Assembly: GCA_009760885.1 (NCBI GenBank)
Contig: CM019692.1
Location: 60,092,426 to 60,156,425, forward strand
Length of the DNA stretch: 64,000 nt
From: Achatina immaculata
Lineage: Eukaryota; Mollusca; Gastropoda; Stylommatophora; Achatinidae
Direction of reading: 5' to 3'
Positions 9,041-21,500 of this stretch are shown one piece after another. How positions within the stretch are numbered: position 1 is the first letter of the stretch; every line of letters begins with the position of its first letter. Both the position numbers and the translations under genes were made by a program. Below the pieces are notes generated by a model. That model was not told the DNA's origin and searched no databases. It saw nothing but the letters and a program-made list of their open reading frames with translations.

Positions 9041-11565
9041 TTTAATAAGTGGTCCTCAACTGTTATTTGGCCGGAAATGTGGTGGGGATGAGGGTCTTTC
9101 CAGGGACACAAAAGGCAGAAACGTCTTTTACATCTTTATACAGGCTCTAAACACCCAGGACAGATAAATGTAGGTTAGGTTGCGCATCGTATGTCGTGAA
9201 AATCAGAAGCAAAATAAAGAACCATGTTAGATCTAATTAAAGTAGACCTTGCATCTCAATATAAATCAGAGCTCTGTTAAACTAGGTAAGTCAACATCTG
9301 ATGAACTTAGTTAAGCGGAGCAAGTGCTCCCAGCACAAAAGAAAACATCCTAATATCACTCAATACATGGTCTCTACGTGGTCATCACCATATTTGATAA
9401 CTGAAAGTATCACCATTCATCTTATTTACGTCACTAGGGAATTAGTTACTGTGAAAGTAAACATGAAATATAGTACTGGTACTTCGAAAGAGCTTTGGAA
9501 AAGTCAGCACACGCGGCATAACTTCCCTTCGGTGTCAGATGATACTGGAAAGCTGCTCATATAAATAAAAAATGTTAATCTTACACTAAAATAGCGAGGG
9601 GGGGGGGGAGATGACACTGATCACGCTAGAAATATCATAAATTGGAAGAAAACGATAGTACTCAAATTGCAACTTATATTTCGTGAGGCATAGTTGCTCG
9701 AGCTATATGCCAACAGCTACCAGATCAGTGGCTGATTGACACTGTCTGCGTGATCTGAGGTACGAGCGAAGGATTTCCTACTCCGCTAATAATTTTACTC
9801 AGATGGTCTTGACGTCACGAACCACGTAAAGATGTTACGAAAGCAGATGTTACGTCTTCGTCCAGTTGCGCGTCATTTACTTCTTCTCTATCCTCATAGT
9901 TACAGCATTTTGTCTACAGACTACGAGTTTCAGGATTATATCTTCCGTATTTTGTTTCCATGTATTTGTCTCTTCACCAGGTTCTGGCGCTTTTCTGTCG
10001 CATGTCAACGAATTATTCGAAAAGCATGCGACATAACGTACAAATTATTTTACTGATCATATAGAATGTGTATATTTTATTCAAGTATTACTATAAATGC
10101 GGTAACAGCTTTTATTCTATAATACATTAACCAAGAAGTGGATGAGTATTCAGAACAAAAGTTGCATGAATAATTCTCTTAATAAATTTAACTTTGATGT
10201 CTGTAAGGTGGACAATTTACGCCCAGTTAAACCTACTTCTAAAACCCTGCTGTTTTTTTTTTTTTTTTGTTCATTAGCATAACGTATTTTTTTAAAATCG
10301 CAAATAACATGAAGATTTCAGGTTGTGTATATGTGTGTAGGTGGGTTGTGTAAAATTGTTTCTTTGGGTTTTTTAGGTAAAGCTTGACATTAACAATCAC
10401 AACTGCAGAAACTACAAAGAGCAAGGAGAAGCGACTTCTAAAACTCGGGTAACATGAAAGGTCTCGATAAGGCTCGCCTCGCAAGGCCGCGACATCAGAA
10501 CTTGGGGTCCCAGACAGTATTCGGTGACTGTGAAGAGAAGTTAAGACTTATCCAGGATGTGAAATATGAAAATCGTTTATCTGTGGTCTAATCTCTTTGT
10601 AGCTGATCCAGAACCATACTGCAGATAAATATCTATTCTAACATGTAAGGTTTGCACACACGGCTTCGTGTGTACAGTACTTTGATTCTCTTTTACAATC
10701 TCCGTCACAATAAGTAATTTCCCTAGTCTCTTAAGGTCGTCCAGACTTTTATTTGTTTGTCTACAAGCATAGATCAAACTAATGCGTGTTGACCATCGAT
10801 TTTCAGGCAACCTCGATTTCTGCGCCCTACCGGATTAACCGCTTTTTTTTCCGGGGATAAAATAAGTCTGGTAATAATAATGGCGATGATCTCATAGTCG
10901 GTGATCTGTCCATTTTGACAGTAGAAGCTTTGCTTGGTGGTGTTAGTGTTGTGATTGTTATGTCTTTTTGAAACAGCTAGGAGGATGTTTATATCAAACG
11001 ATGGAGTGACGATGTTGAAACACAAGCAGTGTATCGGACAAGGAGTAGGTTGCGATGGATGGCTTAAAGACCTATAGTGGTCCAAAAAAAGCACTCTTTT
11101 CTGGCAGAAGACACCTTCACAATGGAGACCATGGCGAGCATTATGCTTTTAGTCAGACTACCATTGTTACTAGGAGCACCACGTGAGATTTGGGGTAGGG
11201 TCTTCGTCAGTTCTCGTTCCGTTGCCCTGAAACTGCCACACTGTTGCTCTCGCGTCTAAGAATAAAAGAAACCTATTTATTACAAAATGTAAAAGTTTTC
11301 AAATGTGGTAGGATGAGAGTAAAATATGCACAAATAAGTAGCAGAACTGTATATACAACAAACTACTACAAATGTACATAATAAAACTAACTCGCTTTTT
11401 TCAAAGCCGACCTTATGATAGACAGCACTGCCTGCTTTACATAGAGTGTCACCTATCGCGTAGTAAACTACTTGTCTTAATTTTCTTACTGTGTAAAAAT
11501 ATGACGGTCTTCAAACTGTAGAACTACGAGTATTTTCCTATTAAATTAAAAGAAGTCCAAAGTTT
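9041..11565. other. No gene seen
   Basis: Contains a G run at 9599-9609, T runs near 10,250-10,270 and several short ORFs (9301-9564, 9832-10056, 10774-11094) without recognisable domains. No repeat family assigned. Confidence 0.4.
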
Positions 11566-11569
11566 AAAA

Positions 11570-12176
11570 AAATTACTTTGGACCGTGAAGAAGATGGAAA
11601 ACGTAAACAAATGTAAATATCTAGGTTAAATCATCACCATCAGTGTCGACTGCACACTGGAAATTAAAAAAAAAGCAGTTACAAAACAGAACCTAGCACA
11701 AATGAAAAGTATATGACAAGGTACCAACAAGAAAACAAAGTTATGTTTACTAAGAGCTTACATATTCCCAGTGACACCATGGGGATGCCAAACATGGACA
11801 CTTAACAAGTCACTAGAAAAGAGGACAACATCATTTGAAACTGATATAAAGGGGCTTGGAACATCATAGATAGATTGAAAGAAAATCAGATAAAGAGGTG
11901 CTATCGGGATTAGGTACCGCAGAAAACTAGCTTGTTAACAGCGTAAGAACGAGAAAGTTGAGATACTTCGGCCACATCAAGAGACAATGTTTAGAGAGGG
12001 TGATAGTAGAAGGCGCAGTACCCAGAGAAAGAGTACCTAGCTACAGGTGGACTCAGGATATCACGGAAAGTCTGAATGTGTCATCACGAGACGCCGGTCA
12101 ACTTGCACAAGACCGTATTGCATTCAGGGAGGTTGTGAGAGGGACAACGTTCTGGAAAGGACACGTCACGTGATAA
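11570..12176 (+). mobile_element. LINE family 7 decayed 3' end
   Basis: Across several frames one can read MENVNKCKYLG, RAYIFPVTPWGCQTWTLNKS and an open stretch from 11,958: RYFGHIKRQ..ERVIVEGAVP, then FWKGHVT. The block order (YLG, ACIFP-W-LNKS, YFGHIKR, WKGH) parallels family 1 and identifies the post-RT region of an RTE-like LINE. Many stops and indels, so this is an old dead copy of a family distinct from family 1. Confidence 0.7.
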
Positions 12177-12346
12177 AATATAATGTTTAGATCAAGTGAT
12201 GTTAATGAATAAAACAGTCTATTTAATAAATTTATCCTGTTATCTTCATCCTCATATACCTTTCAGTGTTGAGGGGGAAAAAAACTTTATTATAGGGTTC
12301 GAAGGTTTGCTTCATTTAACGGGATATTTAAGACACTGATATCTGC

Positions 12347-12595
12347 CATAGGACAGATACCTACAAGACATGCAATGAGAAGAAGGGGCACTGAAAATAT
12401 TGCAACAACAGGAAAAACAGAGGGAAGAACAAAAAAAGGGGAAGACCGAGAGAAACTATACTGGACAGTCTGAAGAGATGGTGTGAGAGGAGATCAACAA
12501 ATGAGCTGATGGCCTGCATGAAGGATCAGGTACTCTGGAGAAGCATAATAGCCAACGCCAGTCGGCACGCCACTTGATGATGATGATGATGATGA
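12347..12595 (+). mobile_element. LINE family 3 3' end with 10-bp TSD
   Basis: Matches 63,169-63,389 (ATGCAATGAGAAG.. through GCCAACGCCAGTCGGCACG) with frameshifts, and ends in (TGA)n. The 10-bp TSD TGATATCTGC lies at 12337-12346 and 12596-12605. Confidence 0.85.
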
Positions 12596-12605
12596 TGATA
12601 TCTGC

Positions 12606-13774
12606 TATAAATATAGTAAGAACTTTTATTCTTTAACAAATTTACTAAGAAATAGTTGAGTATTCAGAACCTAACCAGTCTTATCATAACAAGACATTGA
12701 TAACTTATCTTGATAAGGTTTCAAAGCCTTGTTAAGGTCCGATCGGTTTACACGAACCTTTTAACTATTTAAGTAATTGTACTGCCTACTATCACCCATC
12801 AGGGAACATCTTTCGCGGTCCCGAGATACCTAATACAGGAACGCTGAGGATTACGGCCGCCTCAATAAATGTCTAGAGCTCCAACTGTATCAAACAATGA
12901 AGCGGCCAAGCCACGTACCAAGAAATGAAACACGAGCCCATAGATGTATTAAAGTGTCTGTTATGGTTATACCATAATGTGAAATGGCAGGATAGTGTAA
13001 TGGAGAGGCTGTCTGACAGAGAAAATACACCAGGACAGTATATATATATTTATAAACAAAAAGCAGCTTGGAGAAAAGCTTCTAAATAAGCAGGATGAAC
13101 AGAGAGGAGTTCAGAAATAGATTATATCAGCTTCTTCAACCGCTCCACCATCAAAAATGTATGAAATCCAGTAAGAAATAATATTGGATAGACTGTCACT
13201 GTATAACAATGTTTAGTTGTGTGAACTATCATGTTACTGAGATATTCTTTGATCAACAGAGCACGAATAGTCTCACACACACACTACGGGTTTCAATAAA
13301 TCTAGTCTCTGCACAAGTTACAGATTCCATTTAATTCGGTGTAATAATGGTTGAAATACAATAGGTGATAACTTCACTTGGCCTGAACTAGAGAATGTAT
13401 GTCCTTGGTTCATTCACGGAATCACCTAAACAATGTTTCACCACATCGAACTCTGGCATATTATACAAGCAGCATTTCAGCAATGTTCTCTTCTTCAAAA
13501 TGCTCAAAAAAAAGTGACACGAGAACACTTCCGAACTCTGTACTATATTAGATCTGCAACACGTGGTCAACTAATTTCGATGGACTTCTTCGTCTGAATC
13601 CTTTACACAAAGTCTCAAATGTATCAGATCTTCTGCGTTTCTCACACATCACTAAATAATCACTTTTCGAACTTGAAACAATTTCTGCCTGTCATAAGAC
13701 TACCTCTCATTCTAAACTCCTTTTCCTGAGAATATCTTCTTGTCCTTTTCTGATTCTTCGTCCTGTTTGTTTTT
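12606..13774. other. No gene seen
   Basis: No domain or repeat family recognised. The ORF at 13,388-13,570 (minus) is short and featureless. Confidence 0.4.
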
Positions 13775-13915
13775 GTTTGATAAAGGCTCGCACCGAAACG
13801 TCACAATTGTGTAATCGTTAAATAATAAAGCTGTTCCTACATTTTCCCTAGTTTATACATTTTGGTATCACAGCTTTACTGCAGTGCTTTGTGTATAGTT
13901 GTAAACCTATATACT
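13775..13915 (+). mobile_element. Repeat with hammerhead-like core (Penelope-like?), copy 2
   Basis: 13778-13802 reads TGATAAAGG-CTCGCA-CC-GAAAC-GTC. This is nearer the hammerhead order (CUGAUGA, stem II, GAAAC, GUC) than the copy at 5,236-5,330, though the first box is TTGATAA. The downstream sequence TAATAAAGCTGTTCCTAC and then TATCACAGCTTTACTGCAGT is shared with 5,236-5,690. No ORF lies next to it. Confidence 0.5.
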
Positions 13916-14455
13916 AATTATTGTGTATTACTAAATGGAGTCGTGGTCTCTTCATGGCACTTTCTAAAATAGTATCAAACTGTCATATGATCTCTCAGAG
14001 ATGAGATCTGATTGGATGCATAAACTCTGATTACCGAAATCGTTGTCTCCAAAGCGAGGCACACCTGAGAATAATGTACATAAGACTGACACTATGTACT
14101 AACAGAAAGAAATTTTCACGTAAAAAAAAAAATCAGGTACATAAAGTGAGTTCCTGTTTGATTTTTATAACAAGGGCATTAAAGAAAACAAAAGAGATAT
14201 TTCCAGTCAATTCTTCAGTTTTATATGTCAAAGTCTGATAAACAGTTGCATGTTTGGGATGCGAAGAGATTGTTTAGGATCTTATTCTAGTCGTAGTAAA
14301 AATGCGAAGCAGTTTTTTTTTTTCTATTAGTTTACTTTCTCTTCCGACATAATCCCTCTATTCCCTCCCTCCTCCCCCCTCCCTTGTTTATCTTGTCCGA
14401 GCACTCAAACCCACTTCTCGGCTGTCAATGTCAGAGCGAGGAGCATTCACCCTAG
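13916..14455. other. No gene seen
   Basis: AT-rich, with A and T runs (14,120-14,135; 14,310-14,325) and a C/T-rich stretch leading into the next microsatellite. Confidence 0.4.
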
Positions 14456-14459
14456 ATTT

Positions 14460-14615
14460 GTACTCTCTCTTTCCCTCTTTATCTCTTACTCTCTCTCCCT
14501 CTCCCCTCTCTCCCTCTTCCTCTCTCTCTCCCTCTCTCTTTCTCCCCCTCTCTCTCTCCCTCTCCCTCTATCCCTCCCTCTCTTTCTTTCTCTCTCTCCT
14601 TCTCTCTCTGTCTTT
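14460..14615. repeat. CT-rich microsatellite
   Basis: Interrupted (CT)n/(CCCT)n tract. The ORF 14,428-14,652 (L/S/P-rich) is translated repeat. Confidence 0.9.
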
Positions 14616-14744
14616 CAGTCCCCGGATGTACTTGTCGTTATGTGATATATAAGAGATACTCTGATAAATGAGAAGTACAGTTTGCAGGTTTCAGATTCAG
14701 GTTGCTGTAAACAGAGAGAATTTCGCCGCCGGTTAAAGATGCTC

Positions 14745-16640
14745 GTGAATTCTGGGACCTACCTGGAAACTTTGGTGGAGGGCAACGCGAAGCTTGGGAC
14801 TGGAGGAGGAGAAGGAGTGGCAGGATGAGACGAGGGCAGGTAAAGGACTAAGATGATAGAATTATGAGATTAACTGGAAAACATGTGGAGATTGTATCAG
14901 GTAGGAAGAATGAGAAAAAAAAAAGATACGGATGAAACTAGATCGAGGAATGGGAAAACAGGTGCAAAAAAAAAGGCGTTACCTGGTTAAAGAAAGAAGA
15001 CGAGGGAGCATGAAGAAATCGGAAAGAAAACATCTAACTGTGGAGGGGGGGGGGGAGTGGTACGAGCTCCGGGACTTGAAGGGTTTAGTCTGTTTTAAAG
15101 ATGGGCTCGGAGGGCTTTGAGGGGGGGGGGGTGGAGCTAGAGTGGAAGAAAAATAAGCAGCGGGAGGGAGGGTTTTATACCAGGTAAGAAAATTTCTTAT
15201 GGAGGTCTTGGGTAAGAAGAGTAGAGAGGTTTACCTGGATCAAAAGGGGTGCAGGAGGTCGTGAGGCATTTTAAGTAGTGGCTAAGAGGAGGAAGATTCC
15301 ATGGTCGAGTAGAGTGGAGACATGTCAGTAGTTTTCATGGAAAACACGTGGAGCTAAATGGAAGTGGGTCAACGTAAGGGAAAGAAAAAGATGAACAATG
15401 AGTGCGAGCTAACATGAGAAGCTAGCAGCTGAGATGATGCTAAGAAAAAAAAAATATCAACATTTAAATATTGCACCATTAAAGATTGCGTTAATGGTAG
15501 GAAACAGGAATGCATAATATAATTATAGAAAAGGTACTTAATGCTGAGAAAATACGATGATAAATGACAATTATTTTCACAAGAAAACATCATGGAGTAA
15601 TGCAGAAAGTAAAGACGTCTTTACTAAAGGAATTATTACAGAAAAAAACGGCATTTATAGCATGGCCTTGTAAGTAATGAATATAGTTGTTGTTGTTATT
15701 ATTATTATTTATTAATATGATTATGAAAAAATACTGTAAACAAAATAGTAACACCCAAAAACGACAGGGAAAAGTAGGTAGGAAAGGAAAATAAAGGTAT
15801 AAAACTTCCACGACACTAGAACAAGACGCGGACAAAAGTAAACAGTGGAAACATTGAATAGAAAAAGAAGAGACTCAGTGACGCTGAGATACAGGTTATA
15901 CAAAGGAAGGATGCCAGAAAGTAGGATGGTCCAGTGATAACAAAGCGGTGACCGGACGTTGACACGTGTAAACAAAATAAAAGAGACGAATAGAAAAGCA
16001 GACACAATGAAAAACGAGGACACAATAAAACCACCGACATGAAAGAGCAAGATATTGTCTTAGGTAAATGACAACCGTGTAGACAGAGTTAACACTTTGA
16101 CACCTATTAGCGTTAGGACGCTATTGCACACGGTTTTTTAAATAAAGCAGAAACCATCTCGGCCAGACGACAAATTAAATATTTAGAAGAGTGGCCTATT
16201 GGACAACTGACTTACGAGAGATAAGTCACGAGGCAGTTTGAATGACGCTCATGGGAACCAATGGGCATTTGAAGCGTGGAGCCAAAATACTTACTGGTTA
16301 ATCCGTGAAGTTGAACTGGAAGATTAAAAAGGCGAGCGAAGAGACAGGAGAGAACCAAGAAGTACGGAAATAGAAGAGAGGAGACAGAGGAGGGGACCCG
16401 AAGACGAAAGAACAGACAATCAGAGGACAGAGAATTATGGAAGTACAAGTGAGGACGAAGAAGTACAGAAGTACAGGAGAGAGGAGATAGAGGAGGTAGC
16501 CGAAGATGGAGGAACAAGGGCGGTCAGTGAATAGAAACTGGTCCGGACAAGAGAAGAAGAGAAGAACAGCAGAAGGAGAACACACGCCAGAGAAGACACG
16601 AGAGAGAAAGAAGTAGGTAACGACAGATGGAGCAGATGGA
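14745..16640. other. Long purine-rich + strand tract, no gene
   Basis: For nearly 1.9 kb the + strand is strongly enriched in A and G. Densest parts are 14,800-15,330 and 16,300-16,620, with G runs at 15,044-15,054 and 15,120-15,130. The minus strand ORFs here (15,721-16,585, rich in F, L and S) follow from the composition and have no recognised domains. Confidence 0.6.
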
Positions 16641-17360
16641 CAATTAGAGCAATAGATACTCAGGAAAAGCAGTTTTGAAGAAGTAGTTTTAGAACAGATT
16701 GAAGATGTGTTTCAAGTGATTCAAGTGATTACGAAGAATTGATACTTTTGAAACTTCGAGTACAGTGATTTAGTCGTCTAACTGATTGCCTATGTGTTGC
16801 AGATCTGATATAATACTGAGTTAGAAAATGTTCTCATATCAAGTGTAGAATATTGTGAAATTTAGAACATTGCCGAAATGCTGTATGTAGAATATGATAG
16901 AGTTTGATACTGTGAACAAATGATTAAGTGATTCAATCCAACTGATGTTGTCGACAATACATCTTGAACTTATTTGTCAGAATTAAATAATGCAGAGAAC
17001 ATTTTCATCGGACGTGCTCAAGATTTAGTGAAGTGGTAATGTTTTGTGAAACCTGTGATATGTTAATCAAAGAGCATCTTTAAGCTTCTATTCTATAATA
17101 TGGAACTATTCAGAAATATATTGTGCACAATCTTCTCTATAATATGGAACTATTCAGAAATATATGGTGCACAATCTTCAATATTATACAATAACTAGAT
17201 GAAAATATTACAGTTTTAGAGGAAAACGTTTAAAAAACACACACTCTGTCTCCAAATTCTCTGTTATCAGTGTAAAACAGTGACACTAATAGCCCAAAGA
17301 AAGAGAGAGAGAGGAGAGAGAGAGAGAGAGTCCACACAGAAATGAGATGCAATGTGATGT
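16641..17360. other. AT-rich DNA with a ~42-bp tandem duplication
   Basis: 17,091-17,180 holds two near-identical copies of a unit starting TTCTATAATATGGAACTATT and ending GTGCACAATC. A short (GA)n lies at 17,300-17,330. Nothing coding seen. Confidence 0.6.
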
Positions 17361-17670
17361 TTGAGGAGAATATTAAACCTAACAAGAAAAGAGACAAAAC
17401 CAGAAATGACACCATCAGGGCGATGGGTTGAAATAATATCAGTACTACATTACATCCAGAAACAAGTCAGATGTTTTGGCCACGTCACACGGACACCGCC
17501 AGACAATATGCTACAGAAAACACTCACGCTTAAAATAGCAGAAAACGGAAAAAAGGTCGTCCACTGAAGAGGTGGATGAAGGAAATTACAGAAACCTTAA
17601 ATATCCAGTTATATGAAGCAAACCGCCGATCCGTCTCAAGACTTCTAACCGTTTCATCAACACTGCAAGG
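17361..17670 (+). mobile_element. LINE family 6 decayed 3' end
   Basis: QVRCFGHVTRTPPDNMLQKT is readable, then after a frameshift KKGRPLKRWMKEITETLN. The order FGHV-R-P followed by GRP-KRW is the common C-terminal signature of RTE-like LINE polyproteins. Dead fragment of a family not otherwise seen here. Confidence 0.65.
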
Positions 17671-17784
17671 TATTTGAGAAAAGAGAAACAAGACAAGTTG
17701 AAATATATAGAGAAAATTTACAAAGAAGAAACACAAGTGATTACTGTGAATGATGACTTGTACCACATAAAACCAAATCTAGTC

Positions 17785-17838
17785 TCGCTCTCTCTCTGTC
17801 TCTCTCTCTCTGTGTCTCTCTCTCTCTCTCTCTCTCAC
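17785..17838. repeat. (CT)n microsatellite
   Basis: CTCTCTCTGT-type dinucleotide run. Confidence 0.9.
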
Positions 17839-18020
17839 AATGCAGCAATTTAAAAACTTCAGTTCTTTATTTCTGAGAAAGGCTGACGTCATTGTCTTAG
17901 CGAGCGAAGGAGAAGTAAATGGCTTATGAAGACACTGTACGTAGTTTATGTATTACAAACATACGTGTCTGAAGGAATTCTTTGAGTGAAATCATTTAAC
18001 ATGCGAGAGAAAATGTACGT

Positions 18021-18312
18021 TTTCATACTGTTTATATAGAATGTTGATTATGTTATACTGTTTATACAGAATTCCGATAATGCTATACTGTTTATATTTT
18101 GAATTTTGATGATGTACTGTTTATATAGAATTCTGATAATGATATACTGTTTATATAGATGTCTGATGATGAGGTGCTGTTTAAATAAAATTGATGATGT
18201 TATACTGTTTACATAGAGTTCTGATGATGATGATGTACTGTTTATATAGAATTCCGATAATGTTATACTGTTTACATAGAATTCCGATGATCTTGTACTG
18301 TTTATATAAAAG
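18021..18312. repeat. ~30-bp minisatellite
   Basis: About nine diverged copies of a unit close to TACTGTTTATATAGAATTC-TGATAATGTTA. The related ORF (18,191-18,385) is translated repeat. Confidence 0.85.
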
Positions 18313-18389
18313 GCTGATTCTCTCTACGAGACATTTTTGTCCTGGTCAGCTCCAGAATAAACCAGAACTAAATCCTACACTTTAGTCCG

Positions 18390-18448
18390 GGCCATATCGC
18401 CAGCGTCGGAGGAGATAGTCCGCACTATATCGCCAGCGTCGGAGGAGG
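18390..18448. repeat. Short tandem duplication
   Basis: TATCGCCAGCGTCGGAGGAG occurs twice about 29 bp apart, within a duplicated unit that also includes TAGTCCG. Confidence 0.85.
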
Positions 18449-19015
18449 ACATTTAAGTGCTTTTCAAGGATCTGGACAGATAAGAACTAGCCGAGGGGAG
18501 ATAATTGAACACGTCAGCAGGACCAGTAACCGATGATAAATCTGCCAGTACATGCAGGAGAGCTTAACACTAAGGGTGACATTCTCCGCACAGTGTCATT
18601 TTCGGTACTCATTAAGTGATATGTAATCGGTAGAATGCATTCTGACGTCTGCACTAATGTCACGATCACAAAAAGCCCCCTTCTCCCCCCCCCCCCCTTT
18701 CCCCCTCCGCCCGTATTAAAACCCTTGATATGTGATACGACTTGCAAGCCTGGTCATTTATCAACCTGTTTCAGAAATGGCGGCAAAGGAGGGGAAGCAA
18801 ATCCGTCATTGGTAATTCTATCCCGTGTTACCTCATCTTTATTTAAGCATTCTTCGTTTCCTTGCACGTCTATGCTTTGATAACAGATCAGCAAAGTTGG
18901 CAAATATTTGGCGAAGAGATTTGCACAAGTAACACAAGAGGTCACATATCCTAGGTTCGTGGATACTTTGAGGCGTTGAGCAGACATCTTTATTTATGTT
19001 ACAAACTTTAGGTCG
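18449..19015. other. No gene seen
   Basis: Contains a C-rich run at 18,678-18,695. ORFs on both strands (18,514-18,987) overlap one another and lack domains. Confidence 0.4.
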
Positions 19016-19147
19016 TCTGAGTTTTATATGCAGTGACCTCTTCCATATTATTAGGGTAACATCAAATACATCAGACTATAATACTATTCAGTTAATTCTG
19101 TCAGAATATAACATCTCTTATTGAATTATATTCGACTATAGCATCAC

Positions 19148-19392
19148 CCATTTCAGTTGTGTCACACACTGACGACTAACCCCATTCAGTTGTGTCACAC
19201 ACTGACAACTAACTCATGTCAGTTGTGTCACACACTGACGACTAACCCCATTCAGTTGTGTCACACACTGACAACTAACTCATGTCAGTTGTGTCACACA
19301 CTGACGACTAACTCATTTCAGTTGTGTCACACACACTGACGACTAACTCATTTCAGTTGTGTCACACACTGACGACTAACCCCATTCAGATC
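19148..19392. repeat. 33-bp minisatellite
   Basis: About seven copies of a unit CAGTTGTGTCACACACTGAC plus GACTAACCCCATT, with two alternating variants (CCCCATT and TCATGT or TCATTT endings). More degenerate copies appear upstream from about 19,065. The period divides by three, so a 60-codon frame stays open. Confidence 0.9.
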
Positions 19393-19850
19393 ACAGCCTT
19401 TTCCTTTTTGCCACCATGTATTTTTTTCTCACTATCTTAAGTTCTGCATGTCAACGTCAACTTCAGCTTCACTCGATGGTCCTTCCCGAGTCAGTCTAAT
19501 CAAAGTACAACAGCCCTCAGCTTGAACATTACAAATTGTCTGTGACTGAATTTCCTCACGTTGACTTAGAATGTTTGAGGGTGCATCCGAGCCAAGAAGA
19601 CTGTATTTGAGTGACGGTAAAATTGTCAGAGCCAGCCAATCATATCTGGCCCAGTCGCCGCTGCTCCACCTCACAAAAGGTGGTTCCTGTAACAGGGCAG
19701 CCAGGAAGGGGATCGTTGTGATCCACTCCCATGACGAGAATTTCGCATATTTTTTTTTTCTGCATTTATTTTCACACCAGGTCTGTAAGACAGCTGCTGT
19801 AACCGTTGTCCATAGAAACAAAGCCTTGATGGCAGCAAGCCTATGAGAGG
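19393..19850. other. No gene assigned
   Basis: ORFs on both strands (19,432-19,821 minus, 19,571-19,846 plus) overlap extensively. Neither shows a recognisable domain, and the minus frame continues into the adjacent microsatellite. Confidence 0.4.
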
Positions 19851-20129
19851 GAGAGAGTGAGAGAGAGAGTGAGAGAGAGAGAGTGTGAGAGAGAGTGAGA
19901 GAGAGAGAGAGTGAGTGAGAGAGAGTGAGAGAGAGAGTGAGTGAGAGAGAGTGAGAGAGAGAGTGAGAGAGAGAGTGAGAGAGAGAGTGAGAGAGAGTGA
20001 GAGAGAGAGTGAGAGAGAGTGAGAGAGAGAGTGAGAGAGAGAGAGTGAGAGAGAGTGAGAGAGAGAGTGAGAGAGAGTGAGAGAGAGTGAGAGAGAGAGA
20101 GAGAGAGTGAGAGAGTGAGAGAGAGAGTA
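19851..20129. repeat. (GA)n/(GTGA)n microsatellite
   Basis: About 280 bp of GAGAGA interrupted by GTGA. The S/L-rich minus strand ORFs are its translation. Confidence 0.95.
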
Positions 20130-20465
20130 ATGAAACACATGTACACCTTTATTATGAAAAATGTACAATTTATGCATAAATTATTACCTTTATTATACCA
20201 ATCACTAACATCTCATGATTTGTAAAAACCCACCATTTCGTTATTTCATCTCACGAGCAGTCATCCCCACTTCGTATCTTCTCAACTCACTTCGTAATTG
20301 TTGATTGTTGAACGAAAATTAAGTTACTAAAAAAAACGTTTTCGATACATTTCAGCATCTTTATCGCACCGACAGCTGTCGGAAATCCGGGAAGATAAAA
20401 CAAGAATAAGAAATGAAAAGTACTTTTTTGTTTCATTTACTGAAGGACATACGCAAGAGTACAGT

Positions 20466-20700
20466 CTGAGTCAGCAATCGTCTAGCAACCGAATGGTCGA
20501 GGGTTCGAATCCCCCGCTGAGCGAGATTTTTTTTTTTTCTGACCAATACGGCCTCGAGGTCGACCCAGCCTCGTAAAATGGGTACGAGAGAAAATCTGGG
20601 AAGGAAAGGCAGCGAGGAAAGGAAATGGCCACCCTATCTCATACGCTGATGGCCAAGCATAATGAGGTCTCTAATGCTTCATCCTCTACGGCATTTGCTA
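20466..20700 (+). mobile_element. tRNA-derived SINE, variant head
   Basis: A B box GGGTTCGAATCCCCC lies at about 20,502-20,516. It is followed by a T run and a body containing GAGAAAATCTGGGAAGGAAAGGC, which parallels the GAGAAATCTGGGAAGAT of the SINE at 4,460. The A box is weak, so the head is partly decayed. Confidence 0.6.
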
Positions 20701-21500
20701 TGGGACTATCTTTATATTTGCCATGCAGTCTGAGTTGCTTTAAATCGTCAAATTTTCCAGCAGTTTGGGTAAAGTTTCAGAAAGTTTATTTCCTTCTAGT
20801 GGGTTCTGAACTTGGGGGGGGGGGGGGACAAATATATCAGCAAACACGCAGAAATGGTATATACAGTGATACAAGTTTAACTAGAAAGAATGTGTCTTGG
20901 CATGATATTCAGCGACGAATGATAGTTATTTGTAGTAAAAGAATGGCCAGAACTAGACTCTGAACTAGAAAGTGACTCATAGCTGATAATACTGCTACTA
21001 CAGGAGATGAAAAAGACGCAACATTTATTCTGAAAATTGGTGAATCATTTTAAGTATGAAAGTTAGTGAATGTCTTGAGTCTACAGCAAGAGATTATTAA
21101 CGCATTTATAAGCACAGGACAAAACATAGACATATTTCAGGAAAATCCATTAACATTTTTCTAGACTGTTAAAACTTTGGTCCTCTCAGGGTTTGTCAAA
21201 AGCAGTGGTTCTCAAAGTATGCTGTAAAGCTCGCCTTCGGGGGAGGGGGGGGGGCAGTGGAAGTACACTGAGATCGACGAGGTAAAGTCAGATGCTGGAA
21301 GTACCAGAACCAGTTCACGTGCGTTTCTGTAATCAGCCAAGAAATTTCTGACAGAGGTGATGGCCATCAACAAAAAAACGTTTGTTTTCATCGCAGATAA
21401 AACTACTTCTCAATAAACTCTAGACTCATAGTTCTACAAGAAGTCGGAATGGCTAAAAAAAAAAAAAAAAACCAAAGAAACGAATGGGGAATATTCTCTA
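20701..21500. other. No gene; hAT-like end fragment
   Basis: CAGTGGTTCTCAAAGTATGC at 21,203 resembles a hAT terminal sequence but no partner end is visible. G runs lie at 20,814-20,827 and 21,240-21,254, an A run near 21,455. Confidence 0.35.

Noticed and set aside
19671..20177. 168-codon L/S-rich minus ORF
   Set aside because: Translation of the GA/GTGA microsatellite.
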